From: Brachionus koreanus
Taxonomy: Eukaryota; Rotifera; Eurotatoria; Ploima; Brachionidae
NCBI GenBank assembly: GCA_016987375.1
Contig: PJRA01000160.1
Location: 2,111,701-2,175,700, forward strand
Direction of reading: 5' to 3'
Length of the DNA: 64,000 nucleotides
Every line of letters begins with the position of its first letter. Position 1 is the first letter of the stretch. The notes under the pieces were generated by a model. The model was not told the DNA's origin. It worked only from the letters and a program-made list of their open reading frames with translations, and did not search any database. Positions 58,329 to 64,000 of the stretch are shown piece after piece. Both the position numbers and the translations under genes were made by a program.

Positions 58329-61300
58329 ATGTCAAACATAATTGAAGGTATTAATAGATTAAATAAAAATTAGACTCTTTTTTGCTTAACTAATTATAAA
58401 TACTTTTATTATTTTTCTAAGAAAAAGAAAATCGTGAACGTCTTCTCAAAAATGTTAAGAAAGAATGCAAACAACTAATGGAAATAGCTGTTACTAAAAA
58501 GTTCATCAATGAAGATAATTCTTGCATTACAACATTATGTGGTAACTGAAATTTTATCAATAATTTTAAAATTAGTATTTAAAATTAGACATTTATTTTT
58601 ATGGTTAATAATTGTTTAGAGAGTTCAGTTTTTTGTTCTTTTGTTCAAAATAAAGCTTTTTTAGGAGAAATTAGATAAAAATTAAAATTATAAGAAACAA
58701 TTAATTTTTTAAGTCTTATCTTGTCAAGTATTTATAAAAATGAAGCTTACATCTAAATCAAATTAAATTAATTAGCCAGAGAAAGAAAATAAAAAAAATC
58801 AAAAAGAAGAAATTTTTTTTTAAAGAATAAAAAATATCAAACAAAATTTGTTTTCTTGAAACCTTTTGATATTACCAAAAATAGATTAATTTATTTTATT
58901 AAAAAATATTGATAATGGCTTTTAATTAAAAATTGGGTAGTTTGAACCTTTTTGAATCTTTTTTACCAAAAAATATTCTTTTTTAAAAAAACAAAAATAA
59001 GATTGTATTAAGGTTGAATTTGATTATTTATTTGAATTAGACTAAGTTGAAATATTTTTATTTTCAGCTACAATAGAATCATGTTTACTCCACGGTTTGA
59101 GGCGTAGAGCGATTGGTTTGTTTAGAACTAACACAACTCTTTTTATTCTTCAAAAACTAAGCAAAAGCTGTGAAGAAGCAAAGCAAATTTTGGACTTATG
59201 TGACGAATATGATAAAGCTTATTGCTCAAAAAATTCAATAACCGAAAATAAAGTTTTATGCTCAGCTAATTCGCAGCATTCTTTGTTTTCACGCAAGAAT
59301 ATATCTAGCTCAGAAAATTCTAGCTCTTCATTTGGCTCAAATCAGCTAATAAACGGAAGAAATTTTTCGCCAATATTTTCAAAAGGTTCAAATTGCTATC
59401 GTTTTTTATGGATTAGAATCGCATTATTGAACAAATGTCTGATAAAAATAATTGATCATTTGATTGAAGATTCAACTAATTATTATTATCCTTACGCTCT
59501 ACTTGCAGATCCGGTTGATGGACCTATTTTCAGTTCTCTCTTGATAGGACCATGTGCTCTGGAATACACTCAGATGAAGTCTTGTGAGCATATCTGGAAT
59601 GATCCAAATGCGGATGAGCTTGTACAGCGACATCGAATGCATAGTTCAGGCAATTCATTTTCCAGTGTTTACGGTATTATTCATAATCATACTGGCACGC
59701 AAACACCGAACTCTTCGGCAAACGTTTTCTACAACAAATACAAGCTAGGTCTTAACTCATCGCTTGCCAAGCGAAAAGCAAGTATGAACACTGCTTTGGA
59801 TGATATTACTAATTTGTCAAATGATAGAATTTTTCCAGCTCAAACAAATACATCTAATTATTTTGCTTCTAAAGATTCCAGTCAGACTTCGACTCAATTA
59901 AGTAATTCAACAAATTTATCAGTGAATTATTCGGCCAAGGAATATGTGGAATCATTGCATCAGAATTCAAAGTCACAAATAATATACGGAAAAAATCATG
60001 TAGTAGTGATACAACGTGAAAAAGACATAACAGGTTACTTGTCGTTGCATTTGACTTCAAATGGTTTGGTACTTAAATGGACACCGAACCAAATAATGAA
60101 CGGCTGTAATTCACTTGATGATAGTGCAATGAATAAAACTAAAACTGGATATTGGGACTACGCATTAAACATAGATTTCAATACAATTGTATATCTACAC
60201 TGTCATCAACAAGCTAGTTCAGGTGCCACGATTGTTTTAGTTGCTCAAGATGGTGTCCAGTACCCACCACTAATTTTCCCAAAAGGAAGTCATCTACTTC
60301 AATTTTTGACATGTTTGGAAACTGGATTGGCACCTAATGGTCAATTAGATCCAGCTTTATGGAATGATGATGGTAAAGGAAAAATATTCCCAAAAATAGC
60401 ACGAAAAACTATTAAAAAATACAAAAGTGAAACTGAAAGCTTGGACGAAATCGAAGAAAATCAGGAAGACTTCGTTTTTAGAATAATAAATTCTAAATCG
60501 AATGTAACTATGGTTAATTCAGAACCTGTAAACAAGCGTAAATTGGAATTTTCATTATCCGCTGGCGATAAATCAGATACAGGACAAAATGCAATTTTCT
60601 TTGAAAAAATGTCTTATAATAAAAGTAGAATAGGTTTTTTGCTATCATCATTTAGAAGAAAAAATTCATCATTTGATGAGTGTCAACAAAAAAATGAAAC
60701 TAACGTTTTGTCACCATCTCAAGCATCCCAGTTTTCTGTCTTTAGTTCAATTGAAAGCAACCCTTGTTCGATTAGCCCATCATCAATTGTACTAGACAAG
60801 ACATCTATTAATGGCTTTCATATTTTATCAAAAGTCGAAAACATGCAGCACCATGCAATCAATAATTTTGAAATTTTGTCAAATGAGCTCAATTCGGATA
60901 GCTTGACCAATTTAAAACAAATATCTCCAAGGTAAACTCATTTAAGATTTCATTAAAATCTGTACAAATTGATTGAAATTTATTTTAAATACTATTATAT
61001 TGAGTGCAATAGGTGAAACAATATTTGTTTCACTTTGTTTCATCTGCAAAACAAATTTATGACTATTAGAGCAAAAGTTATAAGATTTTTTATTTTTTGT
61101 TTTGAAAGTTTTGTATGAGATTTCATAATGACTAATTTTTTTATTTAGACTAAATTTTTGAAAATTTGCTTATAACTTAGTTTTTATTATTTGCCATGGT
61201 TATGTTAATATTAACATTATTATGAAAATAAAAAATTATATTAGAAAATTTAAAACAAATAAAAAAAGGAAATGAGTAATGAATTGAATTAAATTGTAAC

Positions 61301-64000
61301 ATCAATCTTGGTTATGATGCTAAACAAATTCAGAATTAAAAACAAATTCAGAATTTACTAAAATCGGTTCATGATCAACAAATTTAAATGACTTAAGATA
61401 GCTGAACTTCTTTTGATGATTTAGCGAAACAGTTAGATTTTGGAAGTTTTGAGAAAACTTTTCATTTTTAGCCAGGAGCAAAAAAAATTTTAACTATTTA
61501 TCAAAAATTTGGATTTCAATTTTATAAATTATTTTTTCTTTGTTCAAGTTTTTTTTTGAGAAATTTAATTTAATTTTTTCCCAATTCTTAATGTTTAGTT
61601 CTATCTGATACGGCTAGTTTTATGAAGCTTTCAAGATCTAAAAGGCAAAATCTGATTTCAGCGTACTATTATTACAAAATCTAAATCTGGTTTTGTGAAA
61701 TTTAGTACAATAGAACAGAACAAAATTCTAAAAATTCTTTTAACTTTTCTTTTAAAAGCCAAAACCAAGTTCTGTAAATGCATTATGGTGCAACATTCAG
61801 AGTTGCACAATTATGAAAAATCTGTTAAAATTCTGCAAACTTNNNNTATAGTGCACTTTGCAGAGACTTTGCACACGATTAGCAGACTTTGAATTTTGGT
61901 GCAACTAAGTAAGTTGCAGTTTGTTGCGCTTACAGAACTAATTAAAAGCCATCAGTAAAAAAGTTATAAGCTTTTTAGGCATTAATTTTTATTCTTTATT
62001 TTTATTTTGTACCAAATTTCACAAAGCCCTAAATCTTAACGCTAAAAAAATAAGAATATTTTAGCCTCTAAGGCGATAAACCTTGATTATTCTTAATTAT
62101 TTGATAATTACAGTAAAATTTAAAATTAACTTTTACTCTTTTTATTTTTTCTTTCCTCTTCTATCAAATTTTTTTTTTCTAACCTTTTTTATGGGAAGAA
62201 TTCAGGAAGAGTCAAGAAAGAAGAAATGAAAAGGATAAGAACAAATGGAGTAAAATTTAGCTTTAAATTAAACTATTTAATAACTTAGGTTGTTAGACAG
62301 TGTTTCTGACATAAGAAATTTTTTCTTTTGTCTGGAGAAACATTTTATATGCATATTATATTTATTGTGTAGATGTCATTTTTAATTTAAATGTAATTAA
62401 AATCATAATTAAAAAAATACAGATATTTTTAAATAATTTCAGATTTTTAACACGGAAAATTTTGAAAAGATTTACAGTATTGAATTTCCAATTACTTTCA
62501 TCGTTCTTAACTAAATGAATCTTAAGTAGGCATTTAATCACATTGCCGAAATTAAGCTTTTTCTACTTGAATATTTTTGTCTACCTTTTGTAAAAAAAAA
62601 TTAATTAATAAAAACTCTTTTCAAAAATAAAATTTTGAGATTCTTGGTTTAAAATTAGATTTAATTTTTTGAATAGACAGCAAGAAATGACTGAATAAGA
62701 ATAGTTCATTTCTATTTAATTTGTTAATTATTATTTTTTCTAGATAATATTAAAAATTGCTTTTAAAGAATAAAATTTATGAAATAAATTTAATATTTTA
62801 ACGGAGGTTCTACTTAAAAAAATGAGAAATAGCAATTTATTTGCCTTTTTTTAATATCTGTCAAAAATACTTACTCAATTAAAATTTTCTCTTCAATAAA
62901 ATTCTCAAAAGAAAAGATAGATACTAAATCACTCGGTTAAAATTTAAAAATAATTAATTAAAAAAAAATTAATTTTCGACTAATTTAAATTAACACACAC
63001 GATTAGAAGCTAGCTAATTATTTTCCTGACATCTTTCAAAATCATCAATCAAATTTCATTAAGTAATTTATTTAAAAGAATTAATAAATTTAAATTTTTT
63101 TAATTTAAGGAGTTCGTTGAGAACATTGTGCGACAGCATGAAAAAACAGATACTTTCTAGAGCATTTTATGGATGGCTCGCTTATCATAGACATTTGAAA
63201 ACAATTACAACTCACTTGGTTGACTTAATCAACTCTAAAAAAGATATTTTGGAGGAAGAAGCAGATGATGAAGATACTGAATACGAATTAGATAACCAAG
63301 GAAATAAAATTAATATTGGAAAATATTACATTTTGAATAAATTAAAATTGGACCAAAATCTATGGCTTAAATGGATAGATGATGAGAAAAAAATTAATAA
63401 ACTTTCACATAATAAGGGATATTTTTATAAAATTGTTTATTTGAATGGAATTGAAAATAATATTCGAAAACAAGTATGGCCATTTTTACTCGGTCATTTC
63501 AAAATAGAAATGACAGAAGAAGAAAGATTGATGACCGATAGGAATAATTTTGAGAATTATTATAAACTGATTGAAGAATGGAAGCCTTTTGAAGAACTAA
63601 TAAATACTAAGGATCAAAAAAAGTTGGCTGTTTCACTCAATGTTAAAGGTCAAAATGGTGAAAATTTCGATGAAAATGTTGAAACAAAAATTTCTGTTAA
63701 CTCGACGAAAAATGATGTACCAACGTTTGATATGAACAAAAAATCAGCAATAAAAACATCTTTATTTGGTTTCAGTGTATTAAAACAAAAGCCTAAGCCT
63801 TTAGTTACTGCAGAGTCATTAAAAAATGAAGCAAAAAATTTGGATAAATCTAAAATATTCAGAAAAGATTCGTCTTTGAGCAATGATGTGTTTGTGGAAA
63901 ACGAGTCAGCTTTTTCGTTTTCATTATCGAAATTTTCGGCCAAGAGTCTTTTGAATAAATTAATGTCACGAAATTCTGAGGATATAGATACAGTAAGTTG
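58329..64000 (+). CDS. SGSM1: Small G protein signalling modulator (RUN and TBC domains), 5' part
   Basis: A Rab/Rap-binding TBC protein of the SGSM1/2 type, acting in membrane traffic; incomplete because it runs off the window. Exons are 58329-58347, 58422-58541, 59068-60931 and 63110-63992, the last ending at a strong donor (GTAAGTTG). About 960 residues are visible in one frame. The RUN domain starts [20 protein letters not shown] and continues [35 protein letters not shown] and [13 protein letters not shown]. The PH-like Rab-binding region has [58 protein letters not shown] and [11 protein letters not shown]. Exon 4 has [20 protein letters not shown] and the start of the TBC domain, [20 protein letters not shown]. 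The TBC arginine and glutamine fingers lie beyond the window. SGSM1 versus SGSM2 cannot be decided, so the symbol marks the family. Confidence 0.93.
60932..63109 (+). other. Intron 3 of the SGSM gene
   Basis: A 2.2-kb intron, far longer than the others in this gene, with AG|GTAAAC donor and TTTAAG acceptor. It holds an inverted-repeat element with a 4-base gap near 61768-61940; the rest is AT-rich without features. Confidence 0.75.
61752..61951. mobile_element. Inverted-repeat element with direct 9-bp flanks and an N gap
   Basis: AGTTCTGTAA (61768-61777) and TTACAGAACT (61931-61940) are inverted copies, and the 9-bp word TTAAAAGCC occurs just outside on both sides (61752-61760, 61943-61951). 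Inside are inverted and direct copies of GGTGCAAC/GTTGCAC. It looks like a short non-autonomous DNA element with a possible 9-bp target duplication (Mutator-like), though a few bases separate the flanks from the repeats. Four N at 61843-61846 lie near the hairpin apex. Confidence 0.45.

Noticed and set aside
1..64000. tRNA, rRNA or CRISPR features
   Set aside because: No cloverleaf with conserved A/B boxes, no rRNA segment and no spaced direct-repeat array was seen by eye; a covariance-model scan would be needed to exclude tRNAs fully.

Overview
The window is about 64 kb of very AT-rich animal nuclear DNA. The genes have spliceosomal introns, mostly 45-60 bp long with GT-AG ends, and several products are clearly metazoan: a sideroflexin, cytosolic methionyl-tRNA synthetase, CCZ1, RPL18, a RUN/TBC protein of the SGSM family and a giant cadherin. 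Composition, small introns and protein divergence suggest a small invertebrate such as a monogonont rotifer; that placement is an inference, since no taxonomic marker was tested. Two runs of N (56291-56402 and 61843-61846) mark assembly gaps.

Layout. 0.8-11 kb: three intact single-exon paralogues of a secreted protein family I do not recognise (788-1717, 2605-3465, 9352-11025), plus a fresh ~105-bp partial duplicate of the third (8957-9062). Inside this cluster lies a 21-exon M13 (neprilysin-like) peptidase gene (5727-8817). 11.8-12.8 kb: sideroflexin on the minus strand. 13.6-14.9 kb: decayed LINE sequence. 15.5-17.9 kb: cytosolic methionyl-tRNA synthetase in six exons. 20.5-37 kb: one cadherin gene of about 4,750 codons in five exons with roughly thirty cadherin repeats. 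37.3-39.5 kb: a broken pogo-like transposon. 39.9-42.9 kb: a small unrecognised two-exon gene divergent from CCZ1, which has nine exons. 43.2-44.7 kb: a 5'-truncated LINE with two in-frame stops. 45.9-50.6 kb: two unrecognised plus-strand exons that may form one gene with a long intron holding a TA-flanked MITE and a minus-strand LicD-like membrane protein. 53-54 kb: RPL18 (minus strand, six exons) hosting two C/D-box snoRNA candidates with the same guide. 54.5-56.3 kb: MITEs and a mariner remnant. 58.3-64 kb: the 5' part of an SGSM1/2-type gene running off the window.

The housekeeping genes are unrelated in function and show no operon logic; their exon models were built by eye and each closes in frame. 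The most unusual content is the secreted family. All three copies share a central HxQLSSYEP motif, one conserved cysteine on each side of an RxxR/RxKR furin-type site, and a hydrophobic C-terminus, suggesting a precursor cut into two disulfide-linked chains. The twin snoRNAs, the piggyBac-like TTAA-flanked MITEs and a recurring microsatellite-plus-hairpin element (probably a LINE 3' end) are the other main findings.
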